DNA of 64,000 nt. Source: G963674665 sp963674665. GTDB taxonomy: Bacteria > Desulfobacterota > Desulfovibrionia > Desulfovibrionales > Desulfovibrionaceae. Shown one piece after another: positions 17,702 through 26,632 of this stretch. The notes beneath the pieces are model-generated. The model had not been told where the DNA came from. It did no database searches and saw only the letters and a list, made by a program, of their open reading frames with translations. The stretch is from positions 62,001-126,000 of the forward strand of contig CAXXPL010000010.1 in NCBI GenBank assembly GCA_963674665.2. The letters are read 5' to 3'. Numbering within the stretch: position 1 is the first letter of the stretch; the number at the start of each line of letters is the position of its first letter. The position numbers and the translations under genes were made by a program.

Positions 17702-19378
17702 CTACATGAAGATGATTGGAGCCGCTTCCTCCAGGGTGGTTTCGCCCTTGGCGACCTTCGAGATGGCGTCCATCTTCATGGTGCGGAAGGTCTTGGCCTG
17801 GACCGCGGCCTTTGCGATATCCTTGGAGGAGGCGCGTTGGATGATCAGTTCCTGCACGACCTCGTCGATGAGCAGTACCTCATAGATGCCGGTACGCCCC
17901 TTGTAGCCTGTGTTGTTACACGAGGGGCATCCTCGCCCCTTCATGAAGTTTATTTTGCTCTTGGGGCTGAGTTTGAGCTGCTCCACCATTTTGGGGGGTG
18001 GATTGTAGGGTTCGCTGCAGTTCTTGCACACGCGCCGGACAAGGCGTTGGCCCACCGCGACCAGCAGAGTCGAGGCCACGAGGAAAGGCTCCACGCCCAT
18101 GTCTATGAAGCGGGTCACCGCGCCGGGTGCGTCGTTGGTGTGCACGGTGGACAGCAGCCTGTGGCCGGTCATGGCGGATTCCACGGCGATGTGCGCGGTT
18201 TCGCCGTCACGAATCTCACCGACCATCAGCACGTCGGGGTCCTGGCGGAGAATGGCCCGCAGGCCGCTGGCAAAGGTCATGCCGGCCTTGCGGTTGAGTT
18301 GCACCTGGCGGATGCTGTCGATACGTGATTCGACAGGGTCTTCCAGGGTGATGATGTTGATGTTTGGCCTGTCGATTTCGCGCAGCAGCGCGTAAAGCAG
18401 AGTCGTTTTACCGCTACCAGTGGGGCCCGTGGCCAGGATCATGCCGTAGGACTTGTTGATGGCGGCCTGAACCTTTTCCTGCTCCTCATCGATGAGCCCC
18501 AGATCGGCCAGTGTCAGGGTGCCGCTCTTCTTCATCAACAGACGAAGGACCATGTTCTCGCCGTAGATGGTGGGCAGGGTGGAGGCGCGGACGTTGACCT
18601 CCTTGGTCTGCACATGGAAGGAGAAACGCCCATCCTGGGGCACGCGTGTAACGGAGATGTCCATGTTGGCGATGAGCTTGAGCCGGGAGATTACGGACAT
18701 GAAGACGCTCTTCGGGGGGCCGGGCATCTCGTGCAGTTGCCCGTCCACGCGCAGCCGCAGTTGTACGCTGTCGCGCCTGGGGCTGATGTGAATGTCGCTG
18801 GCTCCCGAGTTCACGGCCTGCACCAGGATCTGGTTCACCAGTTTGACCACCGGGGCATCTTCCAGGGAGGCGATGGAAATGTCCGGGGCGTCGGTATCGA
18901 GGTCCGCTTCGGATTCGACGCTCAGTTCCTCGAGGGTGCCGAGCATCTCACCCATGTCGGCCTTGGAACCGTAGAAGGAGAAAATCAGATCGTTGAGTTC
19001 GTCCTTGGGGCAGTATACAGGCTCGAGGTCGAACTTGGTGAGCTTCTCCACCGCGTCCAGAAGACTGAGGTTCAGCGGGTCCGCGGTGGCCACCCAGAGC
19101 ATCTTGTCACGCCTCTTGAGTGGCACGAGATGCCTGTCCTTGAAGATGTCTTCGGGCAGCTCGTGCTTGAGCTCCATATTCAGGGGATACTTTTCAGGCG
19201 TGTAGCGGTCGATTTTAAGCTGAGCGCTGACATAGTCCATCAGCTCCTTTTCACCCAGCTTGCCCTGACGACGTAAATATTCAGCCAGCTTTACGCCGGA
19301 TTTACGTTGTACCGCCTTGAATTGTTCGAATTCACCCTTTTTCATGGAAGGGGGTTGTAGGTTTTGCTCTGCTGCCAT
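17702..19378 (-). CDS. GspE/PilB-type secretion or pilus ATPase
   Basis: A 558-residue hexameric ATPase that powers type II secretion or type IV pilus extension at the inner membrane. An N-terminal MshEN-type domain (about residues 30-150) is followed by the catalytic domain with Walker A GPTGSGKTT near residue 315, Asp box (NIITLEDPVE), Walker B (RQDPDVLMVGEIRD) and His box (TGHRLLSTVHTNDA). The zinc-binding pair CKNC and CPSC near the C-terminus is intact. Length is normal. No other pilus or secretion gene is adjacent, so the partner complex is elsewhere. Confidence 0.95.
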   Translation of the reverse strand: MAAEQNLQPPSMKKGEFEQFKAVQRKSGVKLAEYLRRQGKLGEKELMDYVSAQLKIDRYTPEKYPLNMELKHELPEDIFKDRHLVPLKRRDKMLWVATADPLNLSLLDAVEKLTKFDLEPVYCPKDELNDLIFSFYGSKADMGEMLGTLEELSVESEADLDTDAPDISIASLEDAPVVKLVNQILVQAVNSGASDIHISPRRDSVQLRLRVDGQLHEMPGPPKSVFMSVISRLKLIANMDISVTRVPQDGRFSFHVQTKEVNVRASTLPTIYGENMVLRLLMKKSGTLTLADLGLIDEEQEKVQAAINKSYGMILATGPTGSGKTTLLYALLREIDRPNINIITLEDPVESRIDSIRQVQLNRKAGMTFASGLRAILRQDPDVLMVGEIRDGETAHIAVESAMTGHRLLSTVHTNDAPGAVTRFIDMGVEPFLVASTLLVAVGQRLVRRVCKNCSEPYNPPPKMVEQLKLSPKSKINFMKGRGCPSCNNTGYKGRTGIYEVLLIDEVVQELIIQRASSKDIAKAAVQAKTFRTMKMDAISKVAKGETTLEEAAPIIFM

Positions 19379-19646
19379 GGTGATTTTTATCTTGCGCTTT
19401 CTCTATGGTTTACACTATACGAAGCATTGGGGATACCTGAAATTTGCCATCTTTTGCTTGACGCTCGACAGGAACTTACGTTTGGTTGTACCTTTAAACG
19501 AAGGACTGTTCAATACCATTGCTTCCCAAGGTTCGTAAAATGTCCGGGCGGAGTTTACGAGAAGGCAGTTGCATTCACAAGTACTGAAACTGGGGTGTCC
19601 TTAACGGCCCTTCCGGTCCAGGGAAACCACTATCACCTGATTCGCT

Positions 19647-20894
19647 ATGGAAAAACCGCATATCTACATCGACACTTTTTTTGCCAGGCAGCCCATATTC
19701 AGCGCCAGAAAGACCGTCTGGGGGTATGAACTCCTGTATCGTGGCAGCGCCGACGACACCTACGCCTCCTTTGACGATAACGACATTGCCACGCTCACGG
19801 TCATTTCCAACGCCATCATGAATCTCCCCAAGGGGAAGGAGACCGGCAGGAAGGTGCTGATCCACTTTACAAAGGGATCCATCGAACGGGAAATCCCCCT
19901 GGCCCTTCCCAGCGAGAGCACCGTGGTGGAAGTGGACGAGAGCTTCGGGCAGGATGCGGAGATGCTCAGTGCACTGAAAAAGCTCAAGGAACAAAGCTAC
20001 GACATCGCAGTGAACAACTTCACGGCCAATCCCAATTGCCTGGAACTCTACAAGATCGCGGACATCGCTTTTGTGGATATTTTGGGGAAGAATACGGAGA
20101 GCATCCGCGCCCTGGCGGAAAAGGCCAGGTCCATGCCCTTCATGCTCGCGGCCAAGCGGGTGGAGGAACTGCAACAGTTTCAGATGGTCAATGAGCTCGG
20201 TTTTTCCCTGTACCAGGGGTTCTTCTTTGAAAAACCACAAATCGTGCCGGGCCGCAAGCTATCTTCCAGCCAGATGTCCAGGCTGATGCTCTTCAAGGTG
20301 TTGGAAAAGGAAAATCCCGACTTCGAAGAGCTGGCCCAGGTCATCGAGACCGACGTGTCCATCAGCTATCGCCTACTGTCCTTCATCAACTCCGCGGCGT
20401 TCAGTTTCACCCGCAAGGTGGAGTCCATCAAGCAGGCCCTAGTGTTGCTAGGATGGAAACAGATACGTAGCTGGCTCTGGCTGGTCATACTCACGGATAT
20501 TTCACCCGAGGACAAGACCTCGGAATTGCCATACCTCTCCACCATCCGGGCCAAGTTCCTGGAGCGTTGCGTGTTCAACGCGGAGATTGCCAACGTCAAC
20601 TCCGATTCCCTGTACCTCCTGGGTCTGTTCTCCCTGCTCGAGGCCATGCTTGATCAACCCATGGAGATCATTGCCGAGAACCTTCCGCTGGATGACAAGA
20701 TCAAGGCCGCCCTCTGTCATCAGACCAATGAATACAGCTCCTGGCTGGATCTTGCGCGTACCTTTGAAAGCGGCGACTGGGAAAAGCTGGACGGCATCAT
20801 CGAGGCCATGGGCCTGGATCCCATGATCCTTGCCAATTCGTACAGTGAAGCCCTGGTCTGGGCCAAGTCGTTCCACGAGCAAACAGAGGAATAA
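19647..20894 (+). CDS. YuxH-like EAL-HDOD signalling protein
   Basis: A 415-residue protein with an N-terminal EAL-derived domain opening with the hallmark FFARQPIFSARKTVWGYELL, and a C-terminal HDOD domain (about residues 210-400, LAQVIETDVSISYRLLSFIN). In this family the EAL part usually lacks c-di-GMP hydrolysis; here the catalytic EAL-type motif is not visible, so signalling rather than catalysis is inferred. No clear ribosome site precedes ATG 19647. It is divergent from the GspE-type gene, across a 267-base AT-rich gap, and 39 bases before the PAP2 gene, which may be in the same transcript. Confidence 0.88.
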   Translation: MEKPHIYIDTFFARQPIFSARKTVWGYELLYRGSADDTYASFDDNDIATLTVISNAIMNLPKGKETGRKVLIHFTKGSIEREIPLALPSESTVVEVDESFGQDAEMLSALKKLKEQSYDIAVNNFTANPNCLELYKIADIAFVDILGKNTESIRALAEKARSMPFMLAAKRVEELQQFQMVNELGFSLYQGFFFEKPQIVPGRKLSSSQMSRLMLFKVLEKENPDFEELAQVIETDVSISYRLLSFINSAAFSFTRKVESIKQALVLLGWKQIRSWLWLVILTDISPEDKTSELPYLSTIRAKFLERCVFNAEIANVNSDSLYLLGLFSLLEAMLDQPMEIIAENLPLDDKIKAALCHQTNEYSSWLDLARTFESGDWEKLDGIIEAMGLDPMILANSYSEALVWAKSFHEQTEE

Positions 20895-20933
20895 CACCAG
20901 GGGCTAAACCGCCCTCTACCGCGTGGGGGAGCG

Positions 20934-21611
20934 ATGCGACAAGGCTGCGTCTCCAAGATCAACGCTTCCGACAGCCCTGGATTCGCCAATATCGTCTTTC
21001 TGCTGACATTGGTCTCCGGGGCCGCGCTGTGCATTGTCGCTGCCGTGTTCTATATCTACCTGGACCAGTTGATTTCCCTCTCGGCCCTGGAGCTCGAACA
21101 CACCCCCTGGCACTTCTGGGCCGGCAGGATAAGCCTGCTGGCGGACCACACCGTGGTCTTCGCCTTCATCGCCCTGGGACTCGTCACATATGCGGTTGCG
21201 CGCATGAGCAACCTGGAGCGTGACCACAGCTCCGACTGGGTGGGCACCCTGGCTTGTGTCTGCCTTTCGGCCTGCGTGGCCATAGCGTGTGTGGAGACCA
21301 TCAAGATCATCTTTGGGCGTTGCCGCCCCCAGCTGCTTTTCAGTGACAAGCTGTACGGCTTCACCTGGTGGAGCGAGGAGTACGTTCGCAATTCGTTTCC
21401 CTCCGGGCACACCACCCGCGCCTTTTCGCTGGCCATGGCCCTGTCCCTGTCCGTGCGCTGGCTCACCGTGCCAGCCTTGCTCATCGCCGTCCTTGTGGGG
21501 GTGAGCCGCGTGCTCGCCCTGAAGCACTACGCCTCGGACGTGCTGGCCGGGGCATGGCTCGGTTCCATAGTTGCGTGTTGGGTCTGGTTCTTCTGGAACC
21601 ACAAGAAATAA
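20934..21611 (+). CDS. PAP2-family membrane phosphatase
   Basis: A 225-residue membrane phosphatase that likely acts on a lipid phosphate such as undecaprenyl pyrophosphate or phosphatidylglycerol phosphate. The three acid-phosphatase motifs are visible: KIIFGRCRP, PSGH and SRVLALKHYASD with the catalytic His residues. About five membrane segments can be seen (around 18-45, 60-85, 95-125, 160-180 and 195-220). It follows the EAL-HDOD gene closely and converges on a thioredoxin-like gene. Confidence 0.88.
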   Translation: MRQGCVSKINASDSPGFANIVFLLTLVSGAALCIVAAVFYIYLDQLISLSALELEHTPWHFWAGRISLLADHTVVFAFIALGLVTYAVARMSNLERDHSSDWVGTLACVCLSACVAIACVETIKIIFGRCRPQLLFSDKLYGFTWWSEEYVRNSFPSGHTTRAFSLAMALSLSVRWLTVPALLIAVLVGVSRVLALKHYASDVLAGAWLGSIVACWVWFFWNHKK

Positions 21612-21689
21612 TCGAGTTTTCCTCCCTCGCTACAACTTCCCGGAGCGGGATCACCTTCGCAGGTGGTTCCGACTATTGGACTGTGCGAC

Positions 21690-22103
21690 TCAGTGCAGGG
21701 GAGACTGCCTGTCATGGTTGACACCCAGAAGGAAGTCCTCGATCTCCCGGCCGGTGACACGGCCGAAGAACCGGGCCTCCTCGCGTCCACTGCGCAGAAA
21801 GAGATAGGTGGGAAAGCTCGCGATGTTGTATTTGACGCGCTCGGGGTCACAGTATCCGCATGGAAGCACGAACACCGGCAGGGATCCGTACCTGTCCCGA
21901 AGGTATCGCAACGCGCTGAGTTGAGGAGACAGGGGGCCATTGCGCCCCACAAAGACGACAAGGGAAAGACGGGATTCTGTTCGTTGAAAGCTTTCGAAAT
22001 CCCTGTATGTGGATAGATGCTGATTGTTGATTTCGAACAAGACGCGCCTCCATGCACCATTCGGCAACGTAGACGGTACCACCTCCGCGTCGCACGTCCT
22101 CAA
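21690..22103 (-). CDS. Thioredoxin-like protein without the CxxC site
   Basis: A protein of up to 137 residues. The pattern SLVVFVGRNGPLSPQLSALR (strand and helix), PVFVLPCGYC and SFPTYLFLRSGREEARFFG (with the cis-proline Pro before Thr) matches a thioredoxin fold. The usual WCxxC is replaced by GRNGPLS, so it cannot be a normal disulfide reductase; a nearby CGYC lies outside the active-site position. The start is uncertain: TTG 22103 is the longest, and nearby GTG or TTG codons after GGAGGTGG are possible. A binding or structural role is inferred. Confidence 0.6.
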   Translation of the reverse strand: MRTCDAEVVPSTLPNGAWRRVLFEINNQHLSTYRDFESFQRTESRLSLVVFVGRNGPLSPQLSALRYLRDRYGSLPVFVLPCGYCDPERVKYNIASFPTYLFLRSGREEARFFGRVTGREIEDFLLGVNHDRQSPLH

Positions 22104-22279
22104 CAGTATGCCATGTAAAATTCCTTTAGACTATATTACCATTATGTAGACTGGTAAAGAAAAAAGTTACAACAGATTTGTCTGCTGGGGCAAGATATGT
22201 ACATCAACAATTCTGGGATATTGTGGCAAGAAGCTCGGAGAGGGGAATACGTCTTCCTATCGTCGCCTCGTGTACCGTC

Positions 22280-23653
22280 CTAGTCGCTACGCTCCAGCTT
22301 CTGTACGAGTTTACGCGCGGCCGTGTAGTCGGGATCGACCTCCAGGGCCTGACGAAACATCTTCAGCGCCTCTTTGCGGTTGGGGATATTCATGTAGGCC
22401 AGCCCGATATTGTACGGCACGGCCGGAGACTGCCTCAAGATGGTATCGTCGGTGTCGATGCCCTTCACAAAGGACTGGACCGCTTTGCGAAACTGTTTGC
22501 CCACCATATAGGCCACGCCGATGTTGTAGAACAGGCCGCCGTCGTCCGGGGCCACTTTACGGGCCTTTTCGTAGTTGTCGATGGCCTCTTCCCACTTGCC
22601 CTGCTGCCTGAGCACTATACCTCGCTCGTTGAACATCCAGAGGTCCGCCTTGCTGAGTTCCTTGCCACGCTGCTCTATGGCCTCGTTCATATACTGCAGG
22701 GCCATGTCCTTGTCCTTTTCCGCAACCTTTTTGGCGATGCGCATGAGCGAGTCGCTGACCATCTCGCCGGCCACGCGCTTCACCACCTTCTTGGCCTCCT
22801 GGAAGTGTTCGTTGGCAGCCTCCAGGTCGTCGAGCTCGAGATAGGTCTCGCCGATCTCGATCTTGCGCTCGAAGTTGAGCGGGGAGAGTTTTTCGAGTTT
22901 GTTGAGGAACTCGAGCCTGCCCTCCATGTCACCGGTCTTTTCGCAGAGCTCGGCCAGGCGGATCAGCGGCTTCACGAACATGCGCTCGCTTTTGGCGGCG
23001 TTGTTGTAGTGTTCCCAGGCATCGTCGAAGTTGCCTCGTCTCGTGGCCACGTCACCCAGAAGGATATGCCCGGACAGGCTGGAAGGCTTGATTTCGAAAA
23101 TTCTCTCCGCAATACGCTCGGAGGTCTCCAGATCACCCTGCGCCAGCGCCTCGTTGGCCCTGTCGAAGAGCACGCTGAGCTCGTTGTTGGGCTTGATGGT
23201 AAAGGCGAGCTTTTCGATAATGGCGTTGGCGGAGATGGGTTTCACAATGACATTGTTCGCGCCTACTTCGTAGATCAGTATAATCTCCTCCCGGGAGATT
23301 TCCTCGCTGGAGACAATGGTGCGGACCTTTTCCGGATAGAACTGCTGTAGGACCTTCATGGGTTTGATATAGCTCTTTCCAGCCAGGCGGCGCTCCATGA
23401 TGAACACGATCAGACCCTTGCACTTCTGGTAAATTTTGGACAGTTTGGCGAGTGCGGTGTCGTATTCGAAATCCTCAAGCATCACCTTGCGATAATCAAC
23501 GCCCAGTTGTTCCAGTGCGAACCGCACCCCCTTGATGAACCCCGTATCGTCGCTGCAAACGATCATCCTGCCGTCGGCATTGAAGTGATCCACAACGATC
23601 TTGTCGTATATCTTGAGCTTCTGGTCAGCCTTGATTCGCTTGGAATAACTCAC
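22280..23653 (-). CDS. Receiver-like domain plus TPR repeats
   Basis: A 457-residue cytoplasmic protein. Residues about 28-150 look like a receiver domain (IVCSDDTGFIKGVRFALEQL, the Lys in NVIVKPIS), but the phospho-acceptor position reads LIVFIMERRLAG without the usual Asp, so it may be non-phosphorylatable. Residues about 165-455 form TPR repeats (for example WEEAIDNYEKARKVAPDDGG and ALKMFRQALEVDPDYTAARK). It follows the REC-HD-GYP gene by 38 bases on the same strand, implying shared transcription. It may act as a scaffold in that signalling pathway. Confidence 0.85.
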   Translation of the reverse strand: MSYSKRIKADQKLKIYDKIVVDHFNADGRMIVCSDDTGFIKGVRFALEQLGVDYRKVMLEDFEYDTALAKLSKIYQKCKGLIVFIMERRLAGKSYIKPMKVLQQFYPEKVRTIVSSEEISREEIILIYEVGANNVIVKPISANAIIEKLAFTIKPNNELSVLFDRANEALAQGDLETSERIAERIFEIKPSSLSGHILLGDVATRRGNFDDAWEHYNNAAKSERMFVKPLIRLAELCEKTGDMEGRLEFLNKLEKLSPLNFERKIEIGETYLELDDLEAANEHFQEAKKVVKRVAGEMVSDSLMRIAKKVAEKDKDMALQYMNEAIEQRGKELSKADLWMFNERGIVLRQQGKWEEAIDNYEKARKVAPDDGGLFYNIGVAYMVGKQFRKAVQSFVKGIDTDDTILRQSPAVPYNIGLAYMNIPNRKEALKMFRQALEVDPDYTAARKLVQKLERSD

Positions 23654-23691
23654 TGCTTCCCCCCCAGTTCATGCAGCCGCGGTATTCACAA

Positions 23692-24927
23692 TCAGTTGGA
23701 ACCGTCACCTTCACGATTACCACAAAGAATCAGCTTTTGCGCCCTAATGCGGTCCACCAGAGCCTGATCGATGGTTTCCAGCACCGAGGCGTCCCTTTGA
23801 GGAGCGAACACCTCCAACTCTGTCAGTCCACGGCTTCGGGCCTCATTGGCCACGCGCTCTACCTCCTGTTCTGTCAGCGGCCTGGAGTCGGAGAAGTCCA
23901 GACCATGGGAGTTTTCCGTCAGCACCATGCCCGGCGCCAATTCGTCAAGGGGCACCACGGATCGCAGATATCCCTCACGCTCCTGCAGCAGGGGCTCCAT
24001 CATCCGCAGGATTTCATGATCATACCAGCCCTTGCGCCGCCGCATCTCCTTGAGCGCATCCTTGCGGGAGCGTCCCTGCTTCTGTAGGGCGTCGAAATCG
24101 AAAGCCGCTTTGAGGATGCGCGAACCCATGGGGATATCCCTGCCGCTTGTTTCACGGTCCTCCGGAGGACCTGTTCCGTCAAAGTGCTTTTCCTGAAGGG
24201 AAATGATCCTGGCAATCTCCTCCATGCGGGGGATGTTGGCCAAGAGATCGCTGGCCAGCTTGGGGTGCAGGTCAAAGAGCGCCTCCTGCTCCTCGCTGAG
24301 GGGGGTGCCGTCCATATGCTTGAGCAGCAGCTTGTCCGGAAGGATGAGAAAGCCAATCTGCGAGAGCATGACCGCCAGCTCCAGCCGCCATGGGTCCTGC
24401 ATGTCCATGGCGCGCCCGAGGTCCACCACCAGACGCTTCATCCTGATACAACGTTCATGCGCAGTGGGCGTGGAAAAGGCCAGGAGGTCGGTAAGTACCT
24501 TGATCACGCCCTTGAGGGTGCCGCGGATGAATTCCCGCTCCGCGGTGATCAACTTGTACTGGCGCACCCCCATGGAGATGGCCTCCTCCATGTCCTTTTC
24601 CGTGCAAGGCTTGGCCAGGAAGCGGAACACGTGCCCCTGGTTCACGGCGGACATGGCGGCGGCGATATCCGCGTATCCGGTCAGCATTATGCGTACAGTG
24701 TCAGGGAACCTGCTCTTGAGTTGGGCGAAGAACTCGATGCCGTCCATGCCGGGCATGCGCAGGTCCGAAACAACCACCGCGAAGGGGCCTCGGTCGGCTA
24801 TGGCCGCGAGCCCGTCAAAGGGACCCACAGCGGTCTCAAGACTGAAGGACTTCCGAAAGGCGCGCTTGTAGGCGTCCAACACTTCGGAATCGTCGTCCAC
24901 GAAAAGCACTCTGTATTTCTCTGCCAT
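23692..24927 (-). CDS. Response regulator with degenerate HD-GYP domain
   Basis: A 411-residue protein. The N-terminal receiver is complete: acidic DDD at residues 11-13, the phospho-acceptor Asp in VVVSDLRMPGMDG, the Thr in MLTGYAD and Lys in FLAKP. The C-terminal part aligns with HD-GYP phosphodiesterases (LILPDKLLLKH, DLHPKLASDLLANIP, EKHFDGTGPPEDRETSGRDIP), but the HD pair is replaced by SQ and GYP reads GPP, so c-di-GMP hydrolysis is doubtful. It heads a two-gene unit with the REC-TPR protein. Confidence 0.87.
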   Translation of the reverse strand: MAEKYRVLFVDDDSEVLDAYKRAFRKSFSLETAVGPFDGLAAIADRGPFAVVVSDLRMPGMDGIEFFAQLKSRFPDTVRIMLTGYADIAAAMSAVNQGHVFRFLAKPCTEKDMEEAISMGVRQYKLITAEREFIRGTLKGVIKVLTDLLAFSTPTAHERCIRMKRLVVDLGRAMDMQDPWRLELAVMLSQIGFLILPDKLLLKHMDGTPLSEEQEALFDLHPKLASDLLANIPRMEEIARIISLQEKHFDGTGPPEDRETSGRDIPMGSRILKAAFDFDALQKQGRSRKDALKEMRRRKGWYDHEILRMMEPLLQEREGYLRSVVPLDELAPGMVLTENSHGLDFSDSRPLTEQEVERVANEARSRGLTELEVFAPQRDASVLETIDQALVDRIRAQKLILCGNREGDGSN

Positions 24928-25058
24928 GTTTGTACACTACTGAAGTTCCGCTCCCACGCCAAGGGGTGAGCACCAAAAACCGGTTGATCGAAGGTTTGGC
25001 TTCAGGACGGATTCAGGAAGACGGTATGGTTGAGGAACAGGGAAGGGGAAAGAGAGAA

Positions 25059-25088
25059 AAGCCCGCGCACCATGAGGAGCGCGGGCTT
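25059..25088 (-). terminator. Intrinsic terminator of rplU-rpmA
   Basis: AAGCCCGCGC and GCGCGGGCTT form a perfect 10-bp stem around a 10-base loop; on the minus strand it is followed by TTCTC and preceded by an A-run. It lies 21 bases past the rpmA stop. Confidence 0.8.
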
Positions 25089-25108
25089 AAAAACATATGG
25101 GAAAATAT

Positions 25109-25390
25109 CTAGGCTTCGGCAGAGGCCTCGACCGGCAGTACGTGGATGCGGGTCTTGACCTTCTTGTTGCGGCGATACTTTTCGAACTTCACAACGCCGT
25201 CGATCAGGGCGAACAGGGTGTAATCCTTGCCCAGGCCGACGTTCTCGCCGGGATGAAACTTGGTGCCGAGCTGACGCACGAGGATGTTTCCGGCCAGGAC
25301 AGCCTGTCCGCCGAAACGTTTCACTCCACGTCTTTGTCCAATGCTATCGCGGCCGTTTCTGGAACTACCGCCAGCTTTTTTATGTGCCAT
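25109..25390 (-). CDS. rpmA: Ribosomal protein L27
   Basis: A 93-residue large-subunit protein near the peptidyl-transferase centre. The sequence MAHKKAGGSSRNGRDSIGQR with GVKRFGGQAVLAGNILVRQ is diagnostic. The N-terminus begins directly with the mature form, with no cleaved extension of the Firmicute type. It follows rplU by 36 bases. The usual third gene, obg, is not present downstream in this window; a terminator closes the unit instead. Confidence 0.98.
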   Translation of the reverse strand: MAHKKAGGSSRNGRDSIGQRRGVKRFGGQAVLAGNILVRQLGTKFHPGENVGLGKDYTLFALIDGVVKFEKYRRNKKVKTRIHVLPVEASAEA

Positions 25391-25426
25391 GTCGTCCTCC
25401 TGTCCAGGGCAAGGGCGCCGAAGCGG

Positions 25427-25735
25427 TTACGCCTGAATGGCCTTGACTTTGAGTTTAGTGAAATCCTGGCGATGACCCTGCTTCTTGTGCGAGTCATTGC
25501 GGCGCCACTTGTGGAATACGATGATCTTCTTGCCGCGGCCATGCTCAAGCACCTCGCAGGTGACGGAAGCGTTGGCAACGTAGGGATCCCCGACAGTGAC
25601 GTCGTCACCGCCAAGCATCAGAACCTTGTCGATGGCCAGTTCGCTGCCAGCATCGGCTTCAAGCCGTTCCACAACGATCTCGGCGCCTTCTACAACGCGG
25701 AATTGTTTTCCGCCAGTCTCTATAATCGCGAACAT
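25427..25735 (-). CDS. rplU: Ribosomal protein L21
   Basis: A 102-residue large-subunit protein. MFAIIETGGKQFRVVEGAEI and the C-terminal FHKWRRNDSHKKQGHRQDFT are diagnostic of bacterial L21. ATG 25735 has CTGGAGGTAAAGGG before it. It is the first gene of the rplU-rpmA unit. Confidence 0.98.
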   Translation of the reverse strand: MFAIIETGGKQFRVVEGAEIVVERLEADAGSELAIDKVLMLGGDDVTVGDPYVANASVTCEVLEHGRGKKIIVFHKWRRNDSHKKQGHRQDFTKLKVKAIQA

Positions 25736-25945
25736 CCCTTTACCTCCAGTGCAAAAGAGGAGTACTTATGCCGAAAAATTCGGGAGTCGTCAAGACCTGG
25801 GGTCGGCTTTTTTTTGCTCCAGGCAAAGCTCCGATTTATGGCCAGGATACTGCAAAAAAGTACAATGTGCGAGGAAAAAGACGCCTTGCACAGGCTCCTT
25901 CCGATGCCCTGGCGTATGCGAATCAGGACGTACTTGGAGATGGGC

Positions 25946-25976
25946 GGGGAGAAGCACTGGTATAGGGTTTCTCCCC
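25946..25976 (-). terminator. Hairpin after thiE
   Basis: GGGGAGAA at 25946 pairs with TTCTCCCC at 25969. It lies 11 bases past the thiE stop, in the 250-base gap before rplU, which otherwise holds only the rplU leader and shows no gene. Confidence 0.5.
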
Positions 25977-25987
25977 GGAAAACAATG

Positions 25988-26632
25988 TCAAACACGCGCC
26001 AGTTCCCGGCCTTTTTTCACTTCCACCATAAGAGCCCGGGCCGCAGCCATGGGGTCGGGTGCCGAACACAGGGCCGAGACCACGGCAACGCCCTGTACTC
26101 CCGTGGCCATGACCCGGGCGGCGTTGTCGCTGTTCACGGAGCCTATGCCCACGATCTTGTGCCTGGAGAGCTCCCTTGCCTTGGCCAGGCCGTCCAGGCC
26201 GATGACCGGGGAAGGGTTCTTTTTGGTCTTGGTGGGGAAAACCGGCCCCACGCCCAGGTAGTCCACGTCCAGTTCCTGGGCCTCGCGCAAGTCGTCGCCG
26301 CTGTCTATGCTCAGGCCGATGATCTTGTCCGGCCCCATCAGACGCCGAACGTCCGCGTAGGGCATGTCGCTCTGCCCCACATGCACGCCGTCCGCGTCCA
26401 CGGCCAGGGCGATGTCCACGCGGTCGTCCACCAGCAGCGGGACTCCCTTGGGGCGCAGCAAGGCCACGAGCCGCCGCGCCAGCTCCAGGTACTCGCGGGT
26501 ATCGGCATCCTTTTCCCGAATCTGGACCATGCTCACACCCCCGTCAACGGCCTGGGACACGACATCCAGAAGATCGCGCCCCAAACAAAGGGGGCGGTTG
26601 GTCACGAGGTAGAGGCTCAGGTCGAAGTCCAC
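25988..26632 (-). CDS. thiE: Thiamine phosphate synthase
   Basis: A 214-residue TIM-barrel enzyme that joins the pyrimidine (HMP-PP) and thiazole phosphate to make thiamine phosphate. VSMVQIREKDADTREYLELA, LLVDDRVDIALAVDADGVHV, GQSDMP and the phosphate loop GIGSVNSDNAARVMATGVQG are typical. It starts with GTG immediately after the stop of the thiazole synthase gene, with no gap, so the two are translationally coupled. Confidence 0.95.
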   Translation of the reverse strand: MDFDLSLYLVTNRPLCLGRDLLDVVSQAVDGGVSMVQIREKDADTREYLELARRLVALLRPKGVPLLVDDRVDIALAVDADGVHVGQSDMPYADVRRLMGPDKIIGLSIDSGDDLREAQELDVDYLGVGPVFPTKTKKNPSPVIGLDGLAKARELSRHKIVGIGSVNSDNAARVMATGVQGVAVVSALCSAPDPMAAARALMVEVKKGRELARV

